A DNA stretch of 24,941 bases from positions 1-24,941 of the forward strand of contig NQMI01000278.1 of NCBI GenBank assembly GCA_002270565.1, given 5' to 3'. Positions 9,217 to 20,021 of this stretch are shown piece by piece (the first letter of the stretch is position 1; each line of letters begins with the position of its first letter). The DNA comes from Stenocarpella maydis (lineage: Eukaryota; Ascomycota; Sordariomycetes; Diaporthales; Diaporthaceae). A program made the translations under genes and the position numbers. The notes under the pieces are model-generated. The model made no database searches and had not been told where the DNA came from. It was given only the letters and a program-made list of their open reading frames with translations.

Positions 9217-10552
9217 TTATAGGCCTCGCGCCTGCCTGGTTTTCTTCTGGAACTCAGCAACCGCCTGCTGGAGCACCTCAGGCTTCGCATCCCCAAAGAT
9301 GTCAACTCCCAATCTCGCAGGCAAGTTGTACCTGTGATTGCGGTCGAGCGAGTTGACCTTTTCGAAGACGTCGGCGGGCAGCGCGGAAACTGGTAAAAGT
9401 TACATCGAGATGGTTGCAAGGTAGTCACTGGTGTTACTTACCCTCCAGGTTTGACTTGATCCTTGATGGGGTGACAGATTTTGTGAGGGCGACAACGCCT
9501 CGCTGAACAATCCAGCTGAGTATGATTTGGGCAGGAGTTTTGCCAAGCTTCTCTGCCAGTTGAATGATGACCTGGTCATCGATGGCCCTGATACTCTATC
9601 AGCCGAGAACTAACCTGACGTTTTCCCGATGTCTTGGGACTCACATGGGCAGATTGTAGATGTTGTTTCCAAGTGGGGAGTAGGCCTCGACAGCAATTCC
9701 CTGCAGTCGATTAAGTATGCTTGCCACATCCGTCCTGATTCTCCATGTCTCGCCTACCTTATCCTGACACCACTTGACCAAGTCAGGCTGCGCAAAGTAT
9801 GGATGGAGCTCGACCTGGTTGACTGCCGGCTTGATCTCGGCGGCCTCCCATATCTCGTTGATCTTGGCGACGGAGAAATTGGACACACCAATGGTCCTGA
9901 TTTTCCCCTTCTTCACAAGAGCCTCCATCGCTCTCCATGTCTCGATTATCGGGACATCAATGACGTCCACCCCGAAGGTCTGGTCATCAATAGGGAAACG
10001 CTCAGTGTCGTTGATGCGGCGAAATGACACCGGCCAGTGAATCTGCCAATGGTCAGCCAGTGCTCAGGAGGACGTGGGCTGAAATCACGTACCAGGTAGA
10101 GGTCCAGATAGTCGGTCTGCAGGTCTGCTAAGCTCTGGTCCACAGCTCTTTCCACGTCCTCGCCCTTGTGGTGGGTATTCCAGAGCTTGCTGGTGAGCTG
10201 CATTGCCGACGATTATTAGTAGGTTGTTTCTCTCGTGTTCAGGCCCGAGGCGTGGGTGAGGGAAGCTGCTCACGAAAATATCTCTGCGGGGGACGCCTGA
10301 CGCCTTGATGCCCTCGCCCACTTCCTTCTCATTGTCATACACGGCTGCAGCATCTACGTGGCGGTAACCTGATTTTAGGGCAAGCTCGACAGCATTTTTC
10401 ACCTCGTTCGGCCTTGATTGCTGCCACTGTTGTCAGTCCCGGCCCCGTAGACACGGTGAGTCAGAGCGCACCCATGTACCGAGCCCTACTGCGGGCACGG
10501 CCAGTCCATTGTTGAGCTGGATGTTCTCAGCCAGTGTCGGAGCAGAACCCAT
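9217..10552 (-). CDS. Aldo-keto reductase (glyceraldehyde reductase-like, NADPH)
   Basis: Seven exons (10552-10472, 10420-10274, 10197-10093, 10042-9758, 9700-9645, 9587-9442, 9389-9217) give 330 residues, the usual AKR length. The fold is a TIM barrel using NADPH. The catalytic tetrad is D50 and Y55 (HVDAAAVY), K80 (LTSKLW) and H113 (IHWPV). Other landmarks are IGVSNFSVAKINEI, VNQVELHPYFAQ, EAYSPLG and the nucleotide-phosphate loop TKSVTPSRIKSNLE. The C-terminal substrate loop is about 50 residues. Closest in style are fungal GaaD/GLD1-type reductases, which reduce glyceraldehyde to glycerol in galacturonate catabolism. Placement between a sugar-acid dehydratase and aldolase supports the same role here (inference), since the aldolase would release glyceraldehyde. 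Six short introns (50-76 nt) are all GT-AG. It is transcribed away from the aldolase from a shared promoter. An unrelated aldehyde or xylose-type substrate remains possible. Confidence 0.95.
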
Positions 10553-11029
10553 GGTGTTTGCGTGCGAATACAGGCAGGATATTTACCGAGCTTTGATAAA
10601 TTATGACCAGCTTCTGGCACAACTCCAGTGTCTGGAATGGGCGTGGGCAGAACACAAGACTCTTTCATTTCAGCTGGTGGAGAGTGACGTCGTCTCCCGG
10701 TGGCAGGCGAACTCCAGGAACGTATAATAACGACGTTATCCGACCGGATATACCAAGGCGCATATTGAGGTATCCGGGAAGTGCATAAAACGCACCGAGC
10801 GCTCGGCAGCCGAGGTCGGGCGTGGCGTGTCCGGGGCGAAGGCGCCGAGACTGGCCAATGTGCGGAGTCGGCACCGGGCGTCCCTCGGCAGTTAATGGCC
10901 CGAGAGCCACAGCAAAAGGTGCACCAGATGGCTTACCGTGAATCACCTCCCAGCACACACGCACTTGGGAATGTAGCAAATCTCCCTCCCTCAAGCAAGC
11001 AAAGAACGGAGCCTTCGCACCCAGCCGAA
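10553..11029. promoter_or_regulatory. Bidirectional promoter of the reductase and aldolase genes
   Basis: These 477 bp separate the two divergent ATGs. Two inverted repeats overlap: ATAACG-A-CGTTAT (10727-10739) and TATCCG-AC-CGGATA (10737-10750). A second TATCCGG copy follows at 10771, and TCGGC-A-GCCGA lies at 10803-10813. Paired CGG/CCG half sites are what Zn2Cys6 dimers generally bind. SYGGRG-type CreA/Cre1 repressor motifs occur at 10831-10836 and 10862-10867. Co-regulation and glucose repression are inferred from these motifs. Confidence 0.65.
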
Positions 11030-12162
11030 ATGCCATCCCCCGTCTCCACCCCCCCAACGGGCGTCTTTGTCCCAGTGCCTACCTTCCTCAAACCCGCCTC
11101 CGCATCGTCCGGCCTGCAGCCCCAGGTTGATGTCGAGACACAGGTCAAGCACTCGGTCTTCCTGGCCAGGAATGGAATCCGTGGTCTCGTACTACTTGGC
11201 TCGACTGGCGAGGCCATACATCTGAACAAACACGAGCGATTCGACCTGGTTGCCGGGTGCAGGAAGGGCCTCGACGATGCAGGCTTTCCCGACTACCCCA
11301 TCATGGCCGGGGTGCTCACCAACGGCATCGATGAGACCCTAGAATGGCTGCAGGACTACGCCAAAGCCGGTGCACAATGGGGCCTCGTCTTGGTTCCGGG
11401 CTACTTTGGTGCGGCCAGCTCGCAGGCCAACATCAAGGAGTGGTACACCACTATTGCGGACAACAGTCCCATCCCTATCCTGATGTGAGTGAAACGTCTG
11501 TTGAGATCTGGCTTGGACATCACTTACATGTGTTCTAACAAGCAATGCAGATATAACTACCCGGCCGTAACAAACAATGTCCTGGTTGCTCCAGAGACTT
11601 ACTCAGCCCTGGCCCAACACCCTAAGATCGTGGGATGCAAGATGTATGTTGAATACCTTCCCAATGAAGCCTGCCCCCACCCCCCCCCCCAGCTCATATG
11701 TATTCAGAGACTGAGTCATATCCTAGGTCCCATGGCGACGTTTCTCACCACGTCCAAGTATCACTTCATCCAGCTATTGATCACACCAAATTCCGAGTGT
11801 ACAGCGGGTTTGGTCAGCAACTTGGGCCCATCGTGTTCTTCGGAGCAGCTGGAGTCATCGATGCCCTGGCAGCTATATATCCCAAGACAGTGTCTCGGCT
11901 GATGGAACTCTCACAGAAGAGGCCCCTCGATCCCGAGACACACCTCGAGTTGTATAGGCTCCAGTATGTGGTTAGCAAGGCTGAGGAGTACATCGGGAAG
12001 ACGGGCATCGTGGGCATCAAGGAGGCTGTGTTCCGTGTTACGGGCATGGGAACCTTGGAGGGCGGCAGACTACCCCTTAAGGGAAAGCTGGCGGATGGAG
12101 ACTGGGAGAATTTGAGGAAGTTGTATCTCGTTGATGTCGAAAAGTCCGAGAGCAGTCTATAG
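11030..12162 (+). CDS. DHDPS-family 2-keto-3-deoxy sugar-acid aldolase
   Basis: Exons 11030-11484, 11551-11643 and 11727-12162 give 327 residues. It is a class I aldolase of the dihydrodipicolinate synthase/N-acetylneuraminate lyase barrel family; such enzymes cleave 2-keto-3-deoxy acids to pyruvate plus an aldehyde. The pyruvate-binding GSTGEA loop is at 57-62. The catalytic tyrosine is Y153 (YNYPA) and the Schiff-base lysine K182 (VGCKMSHGD), spaced like Tyr133 and Lys161 of E. coli DapA. The block VGCKMSHGDVSHHV resembles fungal LGA1/GaaC, the L-2-keto-3-deoxygalactonate aldolase of galacturonate catabolism. The ATG at 11030 is chosen because the family sequence begins just after it (TGVFVPVPTF); the frame is open upstream but not family-like. 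Intron 2 (83 nt) contains a C-rich run. It is divergent from the reductase and convergent with the zinc-cluster gene. The stereochemistry of the substrate cannot be read from sequence. Confidence 0.95.
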
Positions 12163-12863
12163 TACCAGCTGCCTTGAGCACGAGAGCACTTGAATAGAGC
12201 ATTCAGGGGAATCCACTAGACGCGAGTCGTGGGGATGGTGTAGTAACAGTGGGATTAATCAAGTTACGGACACAGAGAAGAGAGCTGACATTGGAGACCG
12301 CATTCGTATTCCCCGGACCCCTGATTTGAGTATTTCTGTGGGCTATCATCACTGCTAGTCCATTTGGGGGGGGGGTTAAGGGGTTGTTGCGGCAGACCTC
12401 GGCGACGACAACTTCCCTATAGATTCCGTTGCATAAAGGAACAAAACATACAGCACCGGTTATTCGCTGGTCGTCACCGATGCAACTACTAATCCGGCGA
12501 TTATAGACTTGACTAAGGGGAGAGCGGACGGGATCCCGTATTTTCCTATACCTATGGCCGTATGTGCTTGGATCGTGGAGTCGTGGACTACATGTGGAGT
12601 CCCCAATGACTCGACAGCCAGATGTGGATGGCCTCGCACACAATCACTCCAGACTTTTCCAGTCAAAATACTGCAAGATGTGAATTACCTCCTCTGGTAA
12701 CTTCCTGCCAAGTGATGGCCCCTCGTAGGTCGCCGAAAGGCTTTGTCGTACCTATTAAGTATATACCCGAAGACAAGGTAATAGTAGCATGATGCTGACT
12801 TGGCCTAGCTGGATCTATAGGTCGAAAGTGGACTGGAGCGAGGATTACATTATGACAAAACTA
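12163..12863. other. Convergent 3' intergenic region
   Basis: These 700 bp lie between the aldolase stop and the zinc-cluster stop, with no supported gene. A G-run lies near 12366-12375. The region presumably contains both 3' untranslated regions. Confidence 0.55.
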
Positions 12864-15187
12864 CTAAAAATAATTCGATTCGAGCAATCTTTGCGTTGAG
12901 TCGGGGAATTGGAAAGAATTGTCATCAAACAAGTCCTCGAGATTCCCGAATCCCGATGTGACCTGATCTGGGTTAGCAATGGCCTCGAAGTATTTACAAG
13001 GACATCATTTCACTCACCATAGAGTCAAATGTACCCCATCCTTCCATATCATAAAGAGAGCCGCCAGGGCTCGCGTCAAAGCTGTTGATGTCGTTGACAT
13101 CTGACGGGAGCGGCTGTTGGCCAAAGGCGGCGGACCCAGCCACCTCAGCCTCTTCCGGGTCAGATTTACCAAGGTGCTGCGAGTGATTGTCATCCGCAGC
13201 AGCCATGGGTTTATCGTCTTGAAGCTGTTCCGAGTGTCGAATGGCTTCTTTTCGTAGCTCGTCCAGTACCAGGCAATATCTTCTCGCGAGTGAATACTCC
13301 TCCGCGATCATGGACATTTGCTCTTGGCACCTGATGGCTACGGACAGGTGGAGGCCCTGGCCGGCTGCAAGTCTTGTTTTCTGCTGGATGGAGAAAACAT
13401 ATAGCACGACGGCCGCGCAGAATGCATAGTATGAAGTGAACTATCCTCAAAGTCAGGGAGAGCCCTTGAAGGATCAATGCAGCGGGGAGTATCAACTTAC
13501 CCAAAATGCTTTGAACATCATCCTCGCACTGATGAGCTCGTCGACCATGTCGCAGATGTTCAGCGCCGCCTCAAGGCATTCCTTGACACGGTCTTCGACC
13601 TGGGTCGCGTTCGCGCTTGTTCGTGTGGCCCTGAGCTTGTTGAGAAGGAATGGCCTGTGCGTTAATATCGTGGCGTGCCAGTATGCCAGATTCAGAACAT
13701 GGCGTTGCCGCTGGTAGATGGGCAAAAGCAAAGACGTGTTGATCCTGCCGGAGTCTAGGAACTCGGCCATTTCTTGGTACCAATTCCTCAGTCTTGTTGA
13801 GTACTGAGCAGTTAGCTTCAGCCGTACAGAAGTCGACAATGGCCAGATGGGATAGAGATCCTTCAGGATCCCATCATTGATACGTGACAGCTGGATGTGT
13901 GCTACGGCGCCAAGCATCAGTGGTTGGCCAAGCGCAGGCTTGGGGTCCACGCCGCCTTGCTCGAGGTCTGAATCATCAATGCAAGAGGGCAACTCCTGAT
14001 CAATATCCTCCTCGTGGAATGTTCGGGGTCTTCCAAGTGCTGCTGCGAGGTATTTGTCGAGTGTATAGGCACACCAAAAGGTTCTCCTCCGACACTCCGT
14101 CTCAATCTTGGCTGTTCGACCCTGGGCCTCTGCTCTCTTGCCCCTGTTGAGCCCGATAGCCAGGGCTATATGAGCCGTGGTCCCAAACAGCATCCAGCAG
14201 TGATTAATGCGCGACTGCGATAGCAACCAGAAACACTGGGCTAGACGAGCCTGGACACTGGCAAGGCGGACCTGGCCCCGCTCTTTTTGTAGCTGATGCT
14301 CTGCTGCGAGAAAGTAGCGAGAGCTGGCGTCGGACGTTTTGTCTTGATGTGCATCGGCTCCCGGCTCGGTCATGTAGAGGCTTGCTTGAGCAAAGACCAT
14401 GAAGAGGAGAGCAGTCCTAGCGGGAGCCTCGTCCTTGTTACTCATGCAGCCATTCAGAGTATATAGCTCTTCGAACCATGTCTCGACAGTGGGGCGATGC
14501 AAGAACCGGTGGGTAGGTACGGCGAAGTCAAAGTACCTGACGAGCAGTTTCCATGTAGCATCCCTGGGAGGCAGCACGAAGAAGGACGCATCGAAGTTGG
14601 GCAGAGGAGCATCTCCGAAGGTAAATATTGATGATGACGGTGGGAACTTCAAGGTCTGGTAGACCCTGCTCTGCACCCGGAGCAGAAAGGAGACCCCCGA
14701 AGCAGGTCCGACATAATGACCCTGTTGATCTGTTTGGGTCGGCTCAGGCGATGCTCGCAGTGATAATGGCTCGGAAGCCGGCTCCGGGGCCAGGCTGACA
14801 GGCTTTGCAGACCTGTCCACAGGGAGGGCCGGACGCGCCACAGCAGCTTGATGGCCGCCAAGCACAGACGGAGCGCGGCCGCGGGCGTACGAGGCGTCAT
14901 ATGAGCAGCGGTTGCCTTTCCTCAAGCATATCTCACAGGGCAGCGCCCCAGTGCACCGTATCTTCTGTCTGAACCATGTGGTCAGCCCTCACTGCTTCAG
15001 TTGACTTGTCCACGCGCACACAACACCAAGAGCCAACCGCCCCGGCAGAGCAATACCGTTTGCACTGGTCACAGGCCCTTGTGACCCTAACCCTCTCCCT
15101 CTCGCCCTTTCTTCGCCTCCTCCGCCGTGGTTGCTGCGTGGGTCCGGGTGGGGTGGCCTGGACGAGTTGCCGGCTGTCGTGATCCAT
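12864..15187 (-). CDS. Zn2Cys6 transcription factor with fungal-specific regulatory domain
   Basis: Exons 15187-15057, 14968-13501, 13440-13018 and 12962-12864 give 706 residues. After an arginine-rich stretch (21-34) the binuclear zinc cluster has canonical CX2CX6CX5CX2CX6C spacing (C39, C42, C49, C55, C58, C65). The first intron splits it after CDQCK. A proline-rich linker follows. The fungal transcription-factor middle homology region then starts near residue 180 (YFDFAVPTHRFLHRPTVETW) and includes RRRTFWCAYTLDKYLAAALGRPRTF. The C-terminus is acidic/aromatic (NLEDLFDDNSFQFPD), like an activation domain. The ATG at 15187 is the first in frame; upstream in-frame codons lack an ATG. All three introns are GT-AG. 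It is divergent from the NRPS-like gene (411 bp apart) and convergent with the aldolase, so it may regulate either or both. No specific orthologue is recognised. Confidence 0.94.
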
Positions 15188-15598
15188 CTTGGCTGCGCTA
15201 TCCGAAGGGTCGTACACAGAGTGGACAACGATTCTCTGCTTTTCCAGTACCGCGAGGTTCTCATGCAGGACCGTTCGAGTTTTGCGGTTCGGAAATGCGC
15301 CTCTTTTCCGAGGACGTGTGGAGTAGCTGAGAGGTGGAAAAGCATCGCCTTACTAGTTCTACCTCGGATAACTTCACCCCGAACCTGGGGCCGCCTGAGG
15401 TGTCATGGCCTCATGCTCTAGCCCAGTCCTGCCGCGGTTCTCCCGGTCCACAACCTACATCCATGGGCCCCCCTTTTCCGCCATCAACATGGGTCAGGTA
15501 CTTGGTCTCCGTTTCCATGCGTGCGTGGTACTCAGGGTACCAGCCAAATGGTCCGAGTGCACCGCCATACAAAAGCACCAACTGTCGTCCCGCCCGCC
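15188..15598. promoter_or_regulatory. Bidirectional promoter between zinc-cluster regulator and NRPS-like gene
   Basis: These 411 bp separate the divergent ATGs, so the two genes must share upstream DNA. I see scattered CGG triplets but no clean inverted repeat comparable to the reductase/aldolase promoter. An in-frame upstream ATG at 15548 offers a 17-residue longer N-terminus for the NRPS-like protein. Confidence 0.55.
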
Positions 15599-18500
15599 AT
15601 GGCTCAGACAATAGCAAACGGTACAATACCAGACTCACTCGACAACACAATGGCGGTCGCGACCCAACAGATGCCCGCTCTGTCTCCCAGTGTCGGGGTG
15701 AAGCCCACGGAGGATGAAGCGAATGGGAATAGTGACTCTCAGGTGATCACTATCACGGACTTACTGCTGAGCAAAGTCCGTGAGATACCAGATGCCGTCT
15801 TTATACAGTACCCGGCTACGCCAAAAGGGAAATCTGACTATGTCGGGTATACTGTCACGGATATTGATCGATTAGCGGATGAGGCTGCTCGTCAGTACAC
15901 CGCTCGAGGGCTCCGTCCTGAGGTATTTATCATTGCTTTGGCATTTGTGTTAATAGTATCATGCTCTAATTCGTTTTCCACAGTCGACAACGGAAAAGTG
16001 CGAGGTTGTTGCTCTTCTGGCAACGTCCAATCTTGACTATGTCGCGTCGATGTTGGCGTTGAGCCGAATGGGCTTCTCGGTCTTGTTCCTGTCGACTCGA
16101 CTGGCCACAGGAGCCTACAGCAACCTTCTCCGTCTGACTGGTTCTCGAAAGCTCGTCTTCGGCAACGAGTTCAAAACCGCAGCAGAGAAAATTCAAGAAC
16201 AGTACCCATTGTCATCTTACAACATTCTGGAAAGGTCCGAATACGACCTTGATAAGCCCTCAGGGCCTCGGTTCCCTTATAAGCGACCTACGAATGCATC
16301 GCAGCAGATTGCTTTTATTGTTCACTCTTCTGGCTCTACAGGCCTACCCAAGCCAATCTACCAAACACATTCTGCCTGCCTCGCAAATTATTCTAGCGGC
16401 ATCCCATACCGGGCGTTTCTGATGCTGCCACTATTCCACAACCATGGGATATCCGTTACATTCCGGGGGCTGATTGCCGGGAAGAAGATTTCCATGTACA
16501 ACGCCAACCTGCCCCTAGCTGGAATCACTCTGATTGAATCTTTGAAGGCAACCCAGCCTCAAAGCCTTCATTGCGTCCCGTACGCGTTGAAGCTGATGGC
16601 AGAAACACCTGGCGGCATTGAAGAATTGAAGAACTTGAGCCTCGTGATGTACGGAGGAAGCAGCTGTCCGGATGACCTGGGAGACAAACTGACCGAGGCC
16701 GGGGTTTACTTGGTAGGGCAGTATGGAACGTGAGTTATCTCCAAGAAGCTTGCTCGGTGTCGTCTCACTGATATTAATAACTAGTACGGAAACCGGTCAA
16801 CTCATGACCTCGTTCCGAGATCAAGGCGATAAGGGCTGGAATTACATGCGGCCATTCCCTGTAACCAAGAAGTTCATCAAGATGGTCCCAAGCGGCTCAA
16901 ACACTTTTGAATGCGTGGTTCTTGACGGTTTACCGTCAAAGACCACGTCAAATTCTGATAACCCGCCCAACTCTTATCACACCAGAGACACCTTCAGCCC
17001 CCACCCAACAATCCCGGATGCGTGGAGATACTTGGGACGGCTTGACGACAGGATAACTCTCGTCAATGGGGAGAAAGTACTCCCAATTCCTTACGAACAC
17101 ACTATGAGGCAACACGGTCTTGTAAAAGAAGCCGTGGTGTTCGGTGTTGAAAGGGCGGTGCCGGGTCTGATGATTGTCCCAAGCGAAAAGGCTGCATCAT
17201 TAACCAGAGACGAGATACTTCAGGCTCTCCAACCGAACATTGAACTTGCCAATTCGCGAGCCGAGGAGTTCGGTCGCATCTCCCCAGAAATGATTGGAAT
17301 ATTGGACGTCGGGACGGAATACCCACGGACCGACAAGGGCACAGTCATCCGGGCGGCGTTCTACAAGCAATTTGCACAGCAAATTGACGACGTCTATAAT
17401 CGTTTTGCCGCACCTCAAGCTAAACTCCGCGTCCTCGAGTATGACGAGTTGGTGAAGTACCTTCTCGATATCTTCCGTGTCAACTTGCGTGTCACAGACC
17501 TGGAACCCACGACGGACTTCTTTGAGGGCGGGATCGACAGCCGTCAAGCGATCACGGCTCGCGCCCAAATCACTAGAGAGCTTGAAGTAGGAGGCAATGC
17601 TGTTGGTTCCAATGTCATTTTCGAGCATCCTAATGTCGAACTTCTCGCCAAGCACCTATACTCGCTGAGGACAGGAGTTGCGGAAGAGGCGGACGATGAG
17701 CTCAGCGCTATGGCTCAACTGATCGAGAAGTACTCGGACTTCCATGCTCGTGAGCCCGGCACAATCCAACCGAACGGTGAAACTGTGGTAAGTCCCAGGG
17801 AAGATAGAAGACAGAATGATGGATGCTGAACCTGGTCTTAGATTTTGACGGGCGCCACCGGATCACTCGGGGTTCACATCCTGGCTCAGCTTCTGAGGAA
17901 GCCCACGGTCAAGAAGGTGTTCTGCCTCGTGAGGGCACTGACCAATGATGCAGCTAAAGCTCGCGTAATTTCGACACTCGATGGAAAGGGTCTACCTTCA
18001 CCAGGGGAAGGCGATCTTTCCAGGGTGTGTTTCCTGCCTGCAGACCTTTCCAACCCCTCTCTCGGTTTGGACCAAGAGACGTTGGCGGAGGTCCAAGGAA
18101 GCCTCACGCTGGTCATTCACTCCGCTTGGGCCGTCAACTTCAATCTCGGCGTCCGCAGCTTCGAGCCTCAGCACATAAGAGGCGCACACAATCTTATCAA
18201 CATGTGCCTCCAGACCAAGACTGTTGATCCAGCTCGGTTCTACTTCTGTTCATCTATCTCCGCCGCGGCCGCTACACCGCTGCCAGCGACCATTGCTGAG
18301 GGTCACATCGAGAACTTGTCTCATGCGCAGCCAATGGGCTACGCACGCTCAAAGCTGGTAACCGAGCATATCATCAAGAATGCGGGCGAGGAGACAGGCA
18401 TGACAGCTACCGTTTTACGTGTGGGGCAAATTGTAGGAGACAGAAAGCATGGTTCTTGGAACACCACGGAGGCGATCCCTTTGATGATACAAAGTGCAAA

Positions 18501-19011
18501 GACCATGGGTGCACTGCCCGCACTTGAAGAGGTAGGTGCCTGCACACCCCAATGTAGACCGTTGCATAACTCGTCCTGACCACCCCAACAGACACCTTCT
18601 TGGATGCCCGTTGATCTCGTGGCTCAAGCCGTGATAGAATTGTCAGGCGTGGCCAGAGATGGATTTTCACCCAAATCTGCCGTATACAACGTCCAGAACA
18701 ACAAGCTGTTCCATTGGACCAGAGATCTGCTTCCGGAGCTCAAGAATGCTGGTCTTGACTTCCAGACAGTCTCTCAACGTGAATGGGTTAACTTGCTGCG
18801 CAACTCAGACCAGAACCCGGAAACGAATCCCACCATAAAACTGGTAGACTTCTTTGCTTCGAAGTATGATAACGAGAAGCCTGGAAGGAGCAGCCTCAAG
18901 TTCTCTACTGAGAACGCCGAGGCGGAGAGCGAAGCAATGATGAATGGGTACGATGTCGTTGGCAGTGGCTTGGTCAGAAGAATGGTCGAATGGATGCAGA
19001 GCCAATGGTAG
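15599..19011 (+). CDS. NRPS-like adenylate-forming reductase (A-T-R)
   Basis: Exons 15599-15922, 15984-16729, 16785-17787, 17842-18531 and 18592-19011 give 1060 residues, typical for fungal A-T-R enzymes. Such enzymes activate a carboxylic acid as acyl-AMP, load it on phosphopantetheine and release it reductively with NADPH as aldehyde or alcohol. The adenylation domain has HSSGSTGLPK (222-231), YGTTETG (355-361), GRLDDR (441-446), the NGEK motif and the A10 lysine K541 (PRTDKGT). The carrier domain has DFFEGGIDS with attachment serine S609. The reductase begins ILTGATGSLG (from 692) and has the Y858xxxK862 pair (YARSK). There is no condensation or thioesterase domain. The ATG at 15599 is chosen for its strong context (GCCATGG). 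All introns are GT-AG, 54-61 nt. The substrate is unknown: aryl acids and amino acids are both used by known relatives. It is divergent from the zinc-cluster gene; no other secondary-metabolism gene is visible. Confidence 0.95.
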
Positions 19012-19533
19012 ACCAGCGTCGGCAGCTGAACAGAGCAAAAATCATGACCACTGCTCCGAGGGGGAAGTGCCCAAAAGCCCTTTGCCAAGCCGCAGGGGAC
19101 CCCGGCACCTGCAGGGGCTCGGTTTCCTTGGCGTTCGCAATTTGGTACGTGCTGAAGGAGGGGAAGTTGAACAGCGAGGAGACCTGAGCCTTCTCGCCTT
19201 CGCTATTTCTCGTGATAGTGCGCTTGGTGTTTCGTTTTTGCTGCAATGGCGCCGTCGCAATATCAGATTGCCCCGCGCTCGCAAGTTGTTAGCCTTTTGG
19301 CTATTGGTTGGGAACATCGACCCAGAAGACCTATTGGAAGAAGGCGTTGTCCCGTGGGTTTGATCCTCACGCCCGGCCCCTCTTGATTCTTGATATGTCG
19401 AGGATGGCAAACGAACGGGCCGCCCTAGAAAGAAGCAAGAAGAGTCAGGAGAGGTCCTCACGGTCGTAGGCAAAGACGGAAGGCAAGGATCAGCCATCAT
19501 CACTCTGAGGCATGCTAGCTAACAATCAAGCAG
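19012..19533. other. Spacer between NRPS-like gene and pectate lyase remnant
   Basis: No gene is supported. This is where the N-terminal exons of the pectate lyase should be. I could not find the conserved metal-binding and DH motifs that precede the surviving part. A branch-point-like GCTAAC and acceptor AAGCAG (about 19518-19533) do survive. Confidence 0.5.
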
Positions 19534-20021
19534 GGCAGCTTAGTTGGCTACTCCGACAGCAACTCCGGCGAGGACAAGGGGAGACTTCATATTACCTACC
19601 ACCACAACCATTTCACTAATGTCAACTCTCGCCTTCCGTCCGTGCGGTTCGGAACAGCCCATATCTACAGCTCATGCCACGCAAACAACCCACATGTGCA
19701 ACTTCTGGCATCAAATCCCGCATGGGAGCCCAAGTCCTGGCTGAGAATCACTACTTCGTGAACGTCCACCAGGACCTCGTGGCAAATGTGGACAGCGACG
19801 AGGACGGATACCTGGTCAACAAGAACAACATTCTTGTGAACTTCACTATTTCAATCACCCAGGTCGGAGGCCTGGGCCCGCCCTACAGTTACGCGTAAGT
19901 CGACTTTGGATGCCCTCTCAATACTGCGAAGTACGCTGACACAAGGGAATTTAGGCAGGACTCTGCGGATGCTGTCTGCTCCATTGCCAAGATCAGTGCT
20001 GGAACTGGAATCTTGGGTTGA
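19534..20021 (+). pseudogene. Pectate lyase (PL1 family) remnant, truncated and frameshifted
   Basis: The surviving part is the C-terminal half of a secreted PL1 pectate lyase, an enzyme that cleaves polygalacturonate by beta-elimination in the presence of Ca2+. An intron acceptor at 19533 is followed by GYSDSNSGEDKGRLHITYHH, then NSRLPSVRFGTAHIY. The latter carries the SRxPSxRFG block with the catalytic arginine region. About 20-40 bases later the family match resumes in another frame with SGIKSRMGAQVLAEN and continues to PPYSYA. A GT-AG intron (19895-19954) and a last exon ending in TGA at 20021 complete the usual C-terminus. The gap between the two frames is 35 nt, not a multiple of three and too short for an intron. 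The signal peptide and the first half are absent. It borders the retroelement region, which fits decay at the edge of a RIP-affected block. Confidence 0.85.

Noticed and set aside
12203..12643. 146-codon minus-strand ORF between the aldolase and the regulator
   Set aside because: It has no family-like motif and no supported splice structure, and it sits where both 3' untranslated regions should be.
15188..15217. Upstream extension of the zinc-cluster protein by ten codons
   Set aside because: The extended frame starts with GTG, not ATG. The first ATG is at 15187, so the shorter start was used.
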